The notes beneath the pieces are model-generated. The model searched no databases and had not been told where the DNA came from. It saw only the letters and a program-made list of their open reading frames with translations. A stretch of DNA of 64,000 bases from a virus, in the IMG/VR virus record IMGVR_UViG_3300024346_000022, positions 32,748-96,747 of that record; one strand, given 5' to 3'. Position 1 is the first letter of the stretch. Every line of letters starts with the position of its first letter. A program made the translations under genes and the position numbers. This document shows positions 44,005 through 53,250 of this stretch, piece by piece.

Positions 44005-44694
44005 TCAAACAACCTCTTTCCACTGAGCCGAGTTTTCAATCACTTTCATATCAGTAATCAATCCAACCCCAACAATGTCTTCATGATACTCTGAAGTAAC
44101 GTCAGTATATGTTGGAACATAAAGTTTTGCCCCATTCAATGCCCCCATAACTTCGGAGGGTCCACAAATTTTTGTCCAATTATTGCAAATATCAAATTTA
44201 GCCTGAGGAACGTATGGATTTTGGAAGTCATCAATAAAAATTGAATAGTTTTTAAGTTTGCTGGTTACAAAATTGACTTCATCAAACAAGGGCCAGGAAT
44301 ACATATACTGTCCGTTTTCCATCCACTCCCCATGTGCATCGAACCAGAAAACAGTTCTCTTATCTTTCAAATCTAGTTCTTTAGCAAAGACATAATGAAG
44401 AATTTCTGGTGATGGCATTTTTTGCATATCAACGTTCTTAAAATCCTTTAAGATATCATAAGACACCGAATATCTGGAGTCATCAATCTCGCAAGTATAT
44501 ACTTTTTTATCTGAAAAATTATCAGCAATAAAATAGGAACTTTCAGCATAAGCAGTTCCAGTTTCAATAAAAATATCCGAATCTTTCATACACTCATACA
44601 CAGTATCAATAATATAAGTGTCTCCGTGAAAGGGATTACCATGCTCCCAACCTGCGGGATCTTTACTAAAGTTGGCTATTTTGTATTTTGCCAT
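44005..44694 (-). CDS. Methyltransferase-like protein
   Basis: 229 residues. DIFIETGTAYAESSYFIADNFSDKKVYTCEID resembles a motif I region, KRTVFWFDAHGEW the metal/SAM loop of Methyltransf_24-type enzymes, and YSIFIDDFQNP a later strand. Unusual loop sequence; a related but non-canonical methyltransferase is the best guess. Overlaps the upstream gene by 19 nt. Confidence 0.7.
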   Translation of the reverse strand: MAKYKIANFSKDPAGWEHGNPFHGDTYIIDTVYECMKDSDIFIETGTAYAESSYFIADNFSDKKVYTCEIDDSRYSVSYDILKDFKNVDMQKMPSPEILHYVFAKELDLKDKRTVFWFDAHGEWMENGQYMYSWPLFDEVNFVTSKLKNYSIFIDDFQNPYVPQAKFDICNNWTKICGPSEVMGALNGAKLYVPTYTDVTSEYHEDIVGVGLITDMKVIENSAQWKEVV

Positions 44695-45422
44695 TTTCCT
44701 CCGTAATTAGTTGAATAAAGTTCTCTATGTTGATGTAATAATGGATGCCCAGAGTTTTTCCAATTTGGATTTCTGATACACTCGGTTTGGTCTGGATTAT
44801 CCGTATAAGTGTACCCAAACACAGAAAAAAGAAAAGCAAGTAGATAATCATAACAAATCATTCTTGGATCTAATTCCAAACCACCAGAAAGTTTATCAAG
44901 ATCATTCATCAACTTATCATACATCCCATAAAATGAAGATGTTTTCATGACACCGCCAGCGGGTCCCCAAGTTCCATTATTTTTACCCATATTCATTATA
45001 ACATATTTTTGAATGATTTCGGGCATTACATTCGCCGTTGGTCCCACAAGATCAGCATCAAATGAATGCAACTCTCCTCTTACCAAAACATCAGGTTCCA
45101 TCAAAACCATATATTCAGTTTTACAAAAGTCACATCCATTTTTTAGTCTTCTCAAAAACTCAAGTGAAATTCCCATAAAAAGGTCAATATCTCCAGAGTT
45201 TTCTCTAATATATTGATCCACATCTCTAGCAATACCAACTACCTCCGTAGTTTCTTTTATAGTCTCAATATTTCCAAAATTTTCTTTTAGATAAGAAAAA
45301 TCTAAACCATTATCAGAAACAAGATAAATTGGATTTTCTGGGTAAAATTGTCTAAACTTTTCCAAAGAATACTCAATCGCCGCCTGCTCTTTGTAGCAGA
45401 TATAAAATACACCTAAGTCCAT
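44676..45422 (-). CDS. GT2-like glycosyltransferase
   Basis: 248 residues. FYICYKEQAAIEYSLEKFRQFYPENPIYLVSDNG opens a GT-A fold, TEYMVLMEPDVLVRGEL carries a P-D-V-L variant of the DxD motif, and LVGPTANVMPEI follows. Cyanophage-type GT of unknown donor. One base after the start of the next gene's stop. Confidence 0.75.
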   Translation of the reverse strand: MDLGVFYICYKEQAAIEYSLEKFRQFYPENPIYLVSDNGLDFSYLKENFGNIETIKETTEVVGIARDVDQYIRENSGDIDLFMGISLEFLRRLKNGCDFCKTEYMVLMEPDVLVRGELHSFDADLVGPTANVMPEIIQKYVIMNMGKNNGTWGPAGGVMKTSSFYGMYDKLMNDLDKLSGGLELDPRMICYDYLLAFLFSVFGYTYTDNPDQTECIRNPNWKNSGHPLLHQHRELYSTNYGGKWQNTK

Positions 45423-45423
45423 A

Positions 45424-46914
45424 TTATTTGATCACCAAAAGAATATTATTATCAATGTTATTATTTGGATTCGGAAGTTTCATTAGTTTGATATAATCTA
45501 AAGAATACTCATTTTGCAAATTTGGAAGTATTCTTTCAAATGAATTATAAGTTGAAACAGTTAAATCCTCAACAATAAAAATGCCACCTGATTTAAGTTT
45601 ATAAATTGACTCTTTAAAAAAGTTTAGATTGGAAATAAATTCATGTTTTCCATCATCGATAATGACATCAAACTCAGTATCATTCAAAGAATTACTTTTC
45701 CACATACTTTGAATTGACTGTGGATTGTCTTGATCACAATAAAAATATTCAACATCAAGATTTGAAATAGATAAAAAAGTTTCTTTATCGACATCTGCAG
45801 TATAAATTTTTGCCTTCGAAAAATATTCTCTCCAACTCTTTACCGAAGACCCATGATAAATTCCCACTTCAAAAAAGTTGATTTCTTCATCTCTAAAATG
45901 CTTAAAGAAATAATCATAAAGAGCAGAATAATTATGCCAATTTGAACATTTGTCCGATCCATACTTTTCAAGAATATTACAAAGATCCGTTCTTTGTGTC
46001 AGTCGATTTAAATCTAAAAATGAAATTATTTCATTTTCAGTAATTTCAAGTGAGGTATTTTCCATATAATTTAATAATTCAGTATTTTTTAATTCACTAA
46101 TACCCGTAAAATGATAATTATCATTATTTACACCACTCCAAAGAAATGGTCTGTTTTCGTATCTTAACACCCGATATAAGAAAGAAAATCTTGGAAAAGT
46201 TCTAGGTAATTTTCCATCTAGTATATATCGGTATACCAAACAATTCAAAACATCTTGATCACCACAAGACCATTGAAACTCTGGGTCTGGACTATGATTG
46301 GGACTCTTTGCGATTAAATCTTTATTCTTACACAATTCAAGATATTCGGAAATAAATTTTCTTCCAAAATCATTATTTCTAATTAAAATTTTAGCAGCAT
46401 TAATTAAGTGACAATTTTTTATTACTTCTTTTTCTTTTTCATTAAAGAAATAATCTAATGTATATTCTTTAACAAATGACTTTACATAACAATTATCCCT
46501 TTCCATTTGAAACCAAATATCACTTGAGTTTTCACTCAACATATTCTCACAAATCGAATTTAAATTTTCCCAATCAGATTGCCAATATTGTTCTTGACGA
46601 ATGAAATTACCATCATGATATAAAAGTAAGGAACCTTCTGGAATTTTCTTTAATGTATAACCAATAATAAAAGGTTTAAAATCAAAGTATCCAAAATTAT
46701 GAACATTCGGATTTTGATCTAGTGGTTCATCATAACAATTACAAATATCTTCACTAGCAGGAAGAAGTTTTAATGTTCTTTTTGTATAAAAAATAATTTC
46801 TTCAAAAAATGGTGACAATCTTTCTTTAATTTGATTCGATGTTTCTAGTAAAGAAAATCCTTCATCGTGTGGCGGACCTTCTGAGCAAAAAGATAAAAAA
46901 TACATAAAATTCAA
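45424..46914 (-). CDS. Glycosyltransferase-like N-terminus fused to methyltransferase
   Basis: 496 residues. N-terminal half (1-310): MYFLSFCSEGPPHDEGFSLLETSN, LLLYHDGNFIRQEQYW and SPDPEFQWSCGDQDVLNCLVYRYIL, a transferase-like segment. C-terminal half (about 315-496): NILEKYGSDKCSNWHNYSALYDYFF then FFEVGIYHGSSVKSWREYFSKAKIYTADVD, FDVIIDDGKHEFISN and GGIFIVEDL, a macrocin/mycinamicin O-methyltransferase-like domain. Overlaps the upstream gene by 4 nt. Confidence 0.8.
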   Translation of the reverse strand: MNFMYFLSFCSEGPPHDEGFSLLETSNQIKERLSPFFEEIIFYTKRTLKLLPASEDICNCYDEPLDQNPNVHNFGYFDFKPFIIGYTLKKIPEGSLLLYHDGNFIRQEQYWQSDWENLNSICENMLSENSSDIWFQMERDNCYVKSFVKEYTLDYFFNEKEKEVIKNCHLINAAKILIRNNDFGRKFISEYLELCKNKDLIAKSPNHSPDPEFQWSCGDQDVLNCLVYRYILDGKLPRTFPRFSFLYRVLRYENRPFLWSGVNNDNYHFTGISELKNTELLNYMENTSLEITENEIISFLDLNRLTQRTDLCNILEKYGSDKCSNWHNYSALYDYFFKHFRDEEINFFEVGIYHGSSVKSWREYFSKAKIYTADVDKETFLSISNLDVEYFYCDQDNPQSIQSMWKSNSLNDTEFDVIIDDGKHEFISNLNFFKESIYKLKSGGIFIVEDLTVSTYNSFERILPNLQNEYSLDYIKLMKLPNPNNNIDNNILLVIK

Positions 46915-47909
46915 TAATTAACTACTTCAATAAGTTCTTTAGCACGATTTATATATGTGTGGTTTTCTTTGACAAAAAGCATTTGAGATTTAATCAGGTC
47001 ATAATTTTCTCTTTCTTTTTGAGCATCGAAGAATAATTGATAGGTATCTTCATTGTAGATGATATTACCATCAAAAAATTCATATACTGGTTTTGAATTA
47101 GTCATACCCAGTTGACCATAACTAATATTTTTAAAGTTTCTACATGGAATATATCCCCACTCTTTAAATGCTTTGTGTCTCACATCTGGCGCAAGATAAG
47201 ATTTTTGAATAATTTTTCTCTGTTCTTCAAAAGATTGGGGACTAATCCAAGGACAATTATACTTAAATTCAATACCGTTCTCTTCACAAGCTTGGATAAA
47301 AAGATTTAAATAAACTAAATTATCATACTCAGGTGGTGCAGTTTTACAATTTTTTGGACCACCTTGTCCACCACCAATTGTTCCGGCAAAGAAAACATAA
47401 TTTTCTTTGGAAATATACATATCTTCCAAATTTATTTCATCAGGCAATAAGTCAGTTGCCCAAGTTGTATAGAAATAATCATAATCCGAACCTTTCTCAA
47501 AATAACAACCAGCGCCAATCTTCGTTGCTTTACTACGATCTAAAGAATAGTTGTAATTTTTATCAACCCATTTATCAGCATTATATCTAACATCAATCAA
47601 TCGTCCAACCTTACCAAGATAGGCACCTGCTCCAGGATTTCCCTCAACACGAGTATCTTTATTCCCAATGTAATGAACTGCATAAGTTGAATTGCTGAAT
47701 AAAGGAATATTTGGGTTTCCAATAACTGCCCACTGTTCTGTGAAAATTAAAGCGTCATTAAACAATTGCGGGTCAAAGTTATCTCTACCATCAATCCAAT
47801 AAGTTTCATATCCAAGATTCTTAAAGGCATTATAATACCCAGCATGAATATATGAATGTGTATGAGAATGAAGTTTATAACCCCATATAATAATTCTTTT
47901 ATGTTTCAA
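46911..47909 (-). CDS. Glycosyltransferase-like protein
   Basis: 332 residues. KRIIIWGYKLHSHTHSYIHAGYYNAFKNLGYETYWID opens a Rossmann-like N-terminal domain; the later WISPQSFEEQRKIIQKSYLAPDVRHKAFKEWGYIPCRNFKNISYGQLGMTNSKPVYE resembles the C-terminal donor site of exostosin/GT-B type enzymes. Similar proteins occur in cyanophages and giant viruses. Substrate unknown. Confidence 0.65.
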   Translation of the reverse strand: MKHKRIIIWGYKLHSHTHSYIHAGYYNAFKNLGYETYWIDGRDNFDPQLFNDALIFTEQWAVIGNPNIPLFSNSTYAVHYIGNKDTRVEGNPGAGAYLGKVGRLIDVRYNADKWVDKNYNYSLDRSKATKIGAGCYFEKGSDYDYFYTTWATDLLPDEINLEDMYISKENYVFFAGTIGGGQGGPKNCKTAPPEYDNLVYLNLFIQACEENGIEFKYNCPWISPQSFEEQRKIIQKSYLAPDVRHKAFKEWGYIPCRNFKNISYGQLGMTNSKPVYEFFDGNIIYNEDTYQLFFDAQKERENYDLIKSQMLFVKENHTYINRAKELIEVVNY

Positions 47910-48649
47910 AACGATACTCCCAAATCAATTGCTTGCGTTTTTATTTGATTATTTTTCAAGTGATTTTTAAGTAAAAGTTCATTACAAAAAATGTTTTCCT
48001 CAGAAATAACTTGATGATATACTGGTTCAATATGATTATAAACTCCTCCCCAAACATTCATTACTTTAGGTGACCCCATTCCAAACCAATCACTAACCAT
48101 ATTTAATGGGTGATTTAGATCTTGATAATAAAAAGTATCTAGATCAATTTTACTATTTAAAAAATCTGTTTTAACAGATGGACTTACATCATATCTTAAT
48201 GCAATAATAATATCATAAGTTATATTATTTTCAATGGAATACTTATCCCTCAAATAATTCACCATCATTTTACTATACCACTGACTGTAGCAAATGTCAA
48301 CTATATATTTTCCAAATGATTCAATACCATTTGGATCATTTAATCCATAATCAAAACATCTTTTTATATTTTCTTCACTAATTTTCATATTTGAATTTTT
48401 CCAATGTTTTGGTTTTTCAAAAAGATATGACTTAGGTTTATAAACTTCTAACAGTTTTTTATCAATATCACAGTCAGAAGATATTCCCCAATGACCGGGC
48501 GCCCTTTTTCCAAAGTTTAAGTTTTCTGGGTCATGCCAACAGTGTAGAAAAACATCAACATCATTACCACTAATGATTGATTCATTTATTCTTTGTGCTG
48601 TTTTAATGGCATTTCGTGGTTGACCAGACAAACATAACGCCATTTTCAT
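47906..48649 (-). CDS. LSGQPR-type glycosyltransferase-like protein
   Basis: 247 residues. MALCLSGQPRNAIKTAQRINESII, DVDVFLHCWHDPENLNF, YDIIIALRYDVSPSVK and MVSDWFGMGSPKVMNVWG. Paralogue-like to 42463-43341. Often found with epimerases and transferases in phage and virus glycan clusters. Function inferred only from company. Confidence 0.75.
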   Translation of the reverse strand: MKMALCLSGQPRNAIKTAQRINESIISGNDVDVFLHCWHDPENLNFGKRAPGHWGISSDCDIDKKLLEVYKPKSYLFEKPKHWKNSNMKISEENIKRCFDYGLNDPNGIESFGKYIVDICYSQWYSKMMVNYLRDKYSIENNITYDIIIALRYDVSPSVKTDFLNSKIDLDTFYYQDLNHPLNMVSDWFGMGSPKVMNVWGGVYNHIEPVYHQVISEENIFCNELLLKNHLKNNQIKTQAIDLGVSF

Positions 48650-49635
48650 AACGAAATTTCCTCAACAACTTTTTTAATAAGAGATTTAATATCTGTATCT
48701 GGTTCCCAGTTAAGGATCTGTTTTGCCTTTTCATAGGAACCTCTAGAATATTTATTGGTCTCTTTGGCAACGATTTCTTTGCTCAGGGAATAAGGTCCAT
48801 CGAACAGTTTTGGGTAATTGTCCCAAAGTTTTGAAGCATCCCTATAAACTGGATCAATGTCACTTTCAAAAATTTCACGAATACAATTTACAATTTCATT
48901 AACAGAAATAAGAGTTCCGGAACATACATTAAATGTATCATTTGATTTTTGTTCTAAGCAAATATTAATCAATCTCACCACATCATCAACATGAACATAA
49001 TCTCTTCTTTGCTGTCCATCAGAATGCAATATCGGAGAACTATTGTTTCGAAGTTCTTTAACAATATAATTAATCAGGGGCGGGTGCTTTCTATGAATAT
49101 CTTGCCTGGGACCAAATACATTGAAAAATCTGAGAGTAGTAATTTCCATATCATAGTTGATACGATACGACTCACATATTTCTTCTGCCATCTTTTTAGA
49201 TAGAGAATACCAAAGACGTGGATTAATATCTAGATTTTCAGTGAATAATTTTTCTTTATTATTTTCATACACTGCACTGGTGCTTGAGAAAATAACATGA
49301 GGAACATTCCACATTCTAGCGCACTCTAGAATATTCATTGTTCCGGAAACATTTACATTTATAGTTTCAACTGCATTCGTTTCACAATCAGGAAGAGCAG
49401 TGATTGCTGCAAGATGAACAATACAATCGTAATCATCTTTAAGTAATTCAACAATATCTGGATTGCAAATACTTAGATTATAAAACTTACCAAATGATTT
49501 ACCATTGATTATTAAATTTTCTTCATACCCATTTCTTAGATTATCAACAAGTGTAAGTGTATGACCCTTCTTATAAAGATAATATCCTAGAGTAGATCCT
49601 ATTCCACCAGCGGCACCAGTTAAAAGTATTTTCAT
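48646..49635 (-). CDS. NAD-dependent sugar-nucleotide epimerase/dehydratase
   Basis: 329 residues. GAAGGIG NAD-binding loop, VDNLRNGYE, CIVHLAAITALPDCE, SSTSAVYE, YSLSKK (Y-x-x-x-K catalytic pair), LRFFNVFGPRQD and DYVHVDDV: the extended SDR pattern of UDP-glucose/galactose 4-epimerase and related enzymes. Makes an activated sugar for the transferases of this operon. Confidence 0.9.
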   Translation of the reverse strand: MKILLTGAAGGIGSTLGYYLYKKGHTLTLVDNLRNGYEENLIINGKSFGKFYNLSICNPDIVELLKDDYDCIVHLAAITALPDCETNAVETINVNVSGTMNILECARMWNVPHVIFSSTSAVYENNKEKLFTENLDINPRLWYSLSKKMAEEICESYRINYDMEITTLRFFNVFGPRQDIHRKHPPLINYIVKELRNNSSPILHSDGQQRRDYVHVDDVVRLINICLEQKSNDTFNVCSGTLISVNEIVNCIREIFESDIDPVYRDASKLWDNYPKLFDGPYSLSKEIVAKETNKYSRGSYEKAKQILNWEPDTDIKSLIKKVVEEISL

Positions 49636-50690
49636 CTTAAGAACTCATTCAAATTATCACTATTTCTCGGTAGGTTAATTGCTTCACAAGAAGGGTATGG
49701 ATTACTTTTTGCAAAATCATTAATAATAACTCGTTTACAGTGTGGCAAACCCATAATCAACTCATCATATAAAATATTTTTTTTCTCCAATTCAGAAATT
49801 GTTATATCTTTCATATGTTTGGGTCTACTTGTCGTCAAAATTATTTTTACTTTACCAGATTCATGTAAACAATTTAAATGATCAATATTATTTTGTAATG
49901 ATGATGCATTTCCAACATATGGTGGAAAATGAATTGAAGAATTTATAACTAAGGTCCCATCAATATCAACAAACAAACATTTATATTGTGACTTATATTT
50001 GTTCCAAGCATCGATGGTTCCCCAATCTTTAAAATTTGATGTTTTGATTCCATAAAATATTGAACCAGATAACATCATCTCAAAAATAATATGACTAATA
50101 TAACACTCTCCCTCCATGTCCTGGAGTTTCTCATAGGTAATACAAAACTCCTTCGAATCGGCAAATCCATAACCACCACTCGAAAAGGTGGAACTAATCA
50201 CATGTTTTTCTACAATATTAGTTACCATTCGGTTGATATCAAGTTCAACATAACTTTTAGTTCGAGCATTAATATCATCCATATCATTTAAGTCAAAATA
50301 TGCAATCTGGTTTTTTTCTTCTACCAGTTTACATTCATAATATCCATCAGAGTCTTTAATAAGAATAAATCCATCTACTGGATTATTACTCAAAAAATTA
50401 TAAACAGTTTCTGATTGAGATTTGGTTTGATCCGAAAGCAAAACAATATTTGTCTTTTCTTTTAAGTCGAGTTGCTCAAGTTCTTCAGTAAAACCTTTTA
50501 CAAATTTATACTGGTCCTCATGTTCTTGTAGACAAATAAAATATATGTTATCAAAAAAGTCTAAATTCAATCCCAAAATAGATTCTGTCACCATAAACCG
50601 ATTAGTCATAGGATGTGTTAACATCCATTTAGGTCGCATATTTGGGAAACGACTAGACCGTCCCGCCATAGGAATTATTAAAGTTCGCAT
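49632..50690 (-). CDS. Sugar/choline nucleotidyltransferase fused to HAD phosphatase
   Basis: 352 residues. LIIPMAGRSSRFPNMRPKWML is the NTP-transferase signature (residues 3-23); FILIKDSDGYYECK is the central strand. From about residue 235 FVDIDGTLVINSS begins a HAD domain (DxDGT), with ILTTSRPKHMKDIT (motif II) and RVIINDFAKSNPYP (motif III). Single chain with both activities. With the downstream kinase-like gene it resembles a LicA/LicC-type module or a sugar-1-phosphate pathway. Confidence 0.85.
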   Translation of the reverse strand: MRTLIIPMAGRSSRFPNMRPKWMLTHPMTNRFMVTESILGLNLDFFDNIYFICLQEHEDQYKFVKGFTEELEQLDLKEKTNIVLLSDQTKSQSETVYNFLSNNPVDGFILIKDSDGYYECKLVEEKNQIAYFDLNDMDDINARTKSYVELDINRMVTNIVEKHVISSTFSSGGYGFADSKEFCITYEKLQDMEGECYISHIIFEMMLSGSIFYGIKTSNFKDWGTIDAWNKYKSQYKCLFVDIDGTLVINSSIHFPPYVGNASSLQNNIDHLNCLHESGKVKIILTTSRPKHMKDITISELEKKNILYDELIMGLPHCKRVIINDFAKSNPYPSCEAINLPRNSDNLNEFLR

Positions 50691-51480
50691 ATAACTTTGA
50701 TGATTTTACTATTATATCAAGTATACTTCTTTGGTGAGAAAAAGTCAAGTAGGGTTCAATTCTAACACTATTCATTGCTTCCAAAATATCAAACTCATCA
50801 GTATCAATAAACTTAGAGTATCTACAATAAAGTTGATTCCAGATATGTTTATAAATTTGCTCTAGTCTATTTGACTGTATGTTTTGAGTTTTGATGCTCC
50901 AGAGATGGTAAAGATCTTGTTTTAATTTGACAAGATCAGAAATAAAGCTATCAATATAACAATCAAGAAAATCAATAAAAAATAATCTATTTTTATGAAA
51001 AATGATATTATTAAAGGTTAAATCTCCATGACAAAAAGTTTTAGGAACATAGACATTTTGTTTTTTAATTAAAAGTTCAATGTATTCCAAATAATTTTTA
51101 TAACAAGTTTTATTTTTTAAAACTTTAATTTTTTCATCAATATTTGATTGAACATTAATTAATCGATAATTTAAAATAAGAGAATCAAAATATTCAAATA
51201 AAGTATCAATGACAAATTCTATGTCCTTAATAGAAGATGTAGAAAAAAATTCCACAAAAGATTTTCCAGGAATGTATTCCATATCAAAATACTCACCCTG
51301 AATATTATGAACTTTAGGGGTATCTACATTCTTTAAAATTCTACGAGAAAATAAAACTTGTTTATTAACCTGCAAAGAAAGTCTTGAGTTATAACTAATT
51401 GATGAAGAATACTTTCTAAGTACTCTACTATCAATTAATTCAAGTTTACATCCAGATAACCCTACAGAAAAATCTAACAT
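50653..51480 (-). CDS. APH/choline-kinase-like phosphotransferase
   Basis: 275 residues. The kinase motif FCHGDLTFNNIIFHKNRLFFIDFLDC contains the Brenner HGDLxxxN and DF Mg-binding residues; the N-terminal lobe has VLFSRRILKNVDTPKV. The family phosphorylates choline, aminoglycosides or sugars. It overlaps the nucleotidyltransferase by 38 nt, so the two likely act in sequence: phosphorylation, then nucleotide activation. Confidence 0.8.
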   Translation of the reverse strand: MLDFSVGLSGCKLELIDSRVLRKYSSSISYNSRLSLQVNKQVLFSRRILKNVDTPKVHNIQGEYFDMEYIPGKSFVEFFSTSSIKDIEFVIDTLFEYFDSLILNYRLINVQSNIDEKIKVLKNKTCYKNYLEYIELLIKKQNVYVPKTFCHGDLTFNNIIFHKNRLFFIDFLDCYIDSFISDLVKLKQDLYHLWSIKTQNIQSNRLEQIYKHIWNQLYCRYSKFIDTDEFDILEAMNSVRIEPYLTFSHQRSILDIIVKSSKLYANFNNSYGGTV

Positions 51481-52262
51481 TAAAAATATTGCTGTATTTT
51501 AAAAAGATTATGATCTATTCCATGAGTAAATAACAATCTATAAAATCTCCCAAAATTATCAGCAAAATGATTACCAACATCTTGGATGGTTTTCTTTTCA
51601 TCATTATCTAAAAGGTAATCCCAAGATTTTGAACTTGGATGAAATCTTTCTAACAAATACTTATAAACATCTATTGGATGCCTTTGTATTAAATTTTTAC
51701 TTACAGAAAAGCAATGTGCATGGTCAAAGGCATAAATTTTTCCAGGAAGATTGCTTCTATCCGGAAAAATATGGTTGTACCAATCTTCAAATACTTCCCA
51801 TCTCTTTGCTCTGCCATCAAAATTAAACGGATTACCAGTTACATATGGACTATCTACATTAATATAAGTATCTCCCAATATTTCCTTTAGATGTAAATTG
51901 TCATTATTATACCAAATATATGATCGCAATCCAGATCCCACTTCACAATAATCATAATTTATACAATTATCAAGTAAATAATAAAAATTTATACCTTGCT
52001 CTTTCCAATTAATTTTTGTAAATACTGTATGCTCAGGAAGAATGGTATAATTATCTACAATATAACTTAAAAAAGCATAGTCAGATTTTCCATAATTTGG
52101 TATTAAAATTTGATTTTCAACTATTTTATTCTCACCTATTTTTAAATCATCAGATTTTTTATAAATGATTAAATTATAATTTTTTTGGTGGACTAGATTA
52201 TCCCAATCCAACTTATACAAATCAATATAATAAGAAGTTATTACATTTATATTATTTTTCAT
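51480..52262 (-). CDS. DUF3431-like protein
   Basis: 260 residues. NVITSYYIDLYKLDWDNLVHQKNYNLIIYKKSDD, NQILIPNYGKSDYAFLSYIVDNYTILPEHTVFTKI resemble the DUF3431 pattern (W..L....Y....IYNKG, LPNxGREx..YL.YI...Y..LPD). Proteins of this family appear in glycan clusters and look transferase-like. First gene of the 18-gene glycan run, after a 23-nt gap with hairpin GTACT/AGTAC (52270-52283). Confidence 0.7.
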   Translation of the reverse strand: MKNNINVITSYYIDLYKLDWDNLVHQKNYNLIIYKKSDDLKIGENKIVENQILIPNYGKSDYAFLSYIVDNYTILPEHTVFTKINWKEQGINFYYLLDNCINYDYCEVGSGLRSYIWYNNDNLHLKEILGDTYINVDSPYVTGNPFNFDGRAKRWEVFEDWYNHIFPDRSNLPGKIYAFDHAHCFSVSKNLIQRHPIDVYKYLLERFHPSSKSWDYLLDNDEKKTIQDVGNHFADNFGRFYRLLFTHGIDHNLFKIQQYF

Positions 52263-52285
52263 AAAGGGGGTACTGAGCAGTACTT

Positions 52286-52543
52286 TTAGAAATTTTCAAT
52301 GTCTTCATCATTGTCTATCACATAACAAGGTACTCTATCTGGGTCCAACCATTTAGCATAATTAAAGTCTTCCATAGCAGTCAAGCACTGCATCTGATTA
52401 TCAAACAGATAGATATCATTCCATCGTTTGGTATAATAATCTTTTTTCTGAAGACGATAATCGGGTTTGTTGTTAAGTTCAATAACACCCTTTTCTACAA
52501 ACCGATATTCTTCTCGTTCTAATAAAACTTTAGGTTGAATCAT
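52286..52543 (-). CDS. 85-residue unknown protein
   Basis: Overlaps the upstream gene by 4 nt. Product MIQPKVLLEREEYRFVEKGV..., then LFDNQMQCLTAMEDFNYAKWLDPDRVPCYVID and an acidic end. Charged, soluble, no motif. Confidence 0.65.
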   Translation of the reverse strand: MIQPKVLLEREEYRFVEKGVIELNNKPDYRLQKKDYYTKRWNDIYLFDNQMQCLTAMEDFNYAKWLDPDRVPCYVIDNDEDIENF

Positions 52544-52755
52544 TTTACTTCAACAGTTTCAAGGTCTTGATCGAGATAGTCCATTAGAATATCATAATTA
52601 TCGAGAGGATCATCAGAAAAAATTACTCCTTGATTCTCATAAAATCGGCGGACTTTTTTATAAAGTTTTGGATTTTTTACATCAAGATAAAAATCACCAT
52701 TAGTAGCACCACGAAGGGTACTAACGTCTTTCTTAAATTTTTGAATCAGAGACAT
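52540..52755 (-). CDS. 71-residue unknown protein, first gene after promoter
   Basis: Product begins MSLIQKFKKDVSTLRGATNG and continues FYLDVKNPKLYKKVRRFYENQGVIF to an acidic C-terminus. A consensus promoter lies about 25 nt upstream. The same transcript may run on into the glycan operon, since no terminator is evident before 36944. Confidence 0.7.
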   Translation of the reverse strand: MSLIQKFKKDVSTLRGATNGDFYLDVKNPKLYKKVRRFYENQGVIFSDDPLDNYDILMDYLDQDLETVEVK

Positions 52756-52778
52756 TGTTCTGTTTTGTTTACCTCACT

Positions 52779-52807
52779 ATTATAGTGTATTTGAATTTTT
52801 TTGTCAA
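52779..52807 (-). promoter_or_regulatory. Sigma70-type promoter ahead of the glycan operon
   Basis: TTGACA (52802-52807), 17-bp spacer, TATAAT (52779-52784), perfect consensus. A hairpin GCCAGT/ACTGGC (52812-52829) lies just upstream. Confidence 0.92.
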
Positions 52808-52831
52808 GTGTGCCAGTCATAAAACTGGCAA

Positions 52832-52903
52832 TCGGGGTGGGAGGTAACGCTCCCCCTTCGCTGCGTCCCAAACGCAGAGTTATAACTTTTCTACTACACC
52901 CCG
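52832..52903 (-). tRNA. tRNA-Pro(TGG) with non-canonical D- and T-loops
   Basis: 72 nt. Perfect acceptor CGGGGTG/CACCCCG with C1:G72 and A73 (bacterial tRNA-Pro hallmarks), perfect anticodon stem CTGCG/CGCAG, loop TTTGGGA with U33, anticodon TGG and G37. T-stem GGGGG/CCTCC closes a 7-nt loop AGCGTTA instead of TTCRANY; the D-arm is weak and lacks GG. The same T-loop occurs in the tRNA-Asn-like element at 57376. Confidence 0.7.
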
Positions 52904-52910
52904 TTTCTTT

Positions 52911-53057
52911 TCATAGGACCCAATGTCTTATCAACCATATAGAATGTATAATACCAAAAACAAACAAGGAACCAATAATTCCACTAATAATTCCAACACG
53001 AATTTCGTGATTTTTTATGGATTCATTTATCATTTTTTCTATTTCATCTCTATCCAT
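52911..53057 (-). CDS. 48-residue membrane peptide
   Basis: ATG at 53057. An N-terminal charged helix (MDRDEIEKMINESIKNHEIR) is followed by a membrane span (VGIISGIIGSLFVFGIIHSI) and a basic end. Overlaps the upstream stop by 8 nt. Confidence 0.6.
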   Translation of the reverse strand: MDRDEIEKMINESIKNHEIRVGIISGIIGSLFVFGIIHSIWLIRHWVL

Positions 53058-53250
53058 TCATAAAGTCCTCATATGTCTTTAAGATTTCTCTATCAATATC
53101 ATCTAAACTTTTATAAGAAGATTTCCAATTAGACTTAATTAATCTATCAATAAATTGATATACTTTAGTTGTTAGAGAAATTTTCATACGAACAAAAGAA
53201 CTTAAAAAAAATTGTCTTTTTTGCCAATTTTTATCCTTGATGTTCTCCAT
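53050..53250 (-). CDS. 66-residue basic protein, unknown
   Basis: MENIKDKNWQKRQFFLSSFV..., helical, basic. Starts inside the upstream frame and overlaps the next. No motif. Confidence 0.55.
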   Translation of the reverse strand: MENIKDKNWQKRQFFLSSFVRMKISLTTKVYQFIDRLIKSNWKSSYKSLDDIDREILKTYEDFMNG

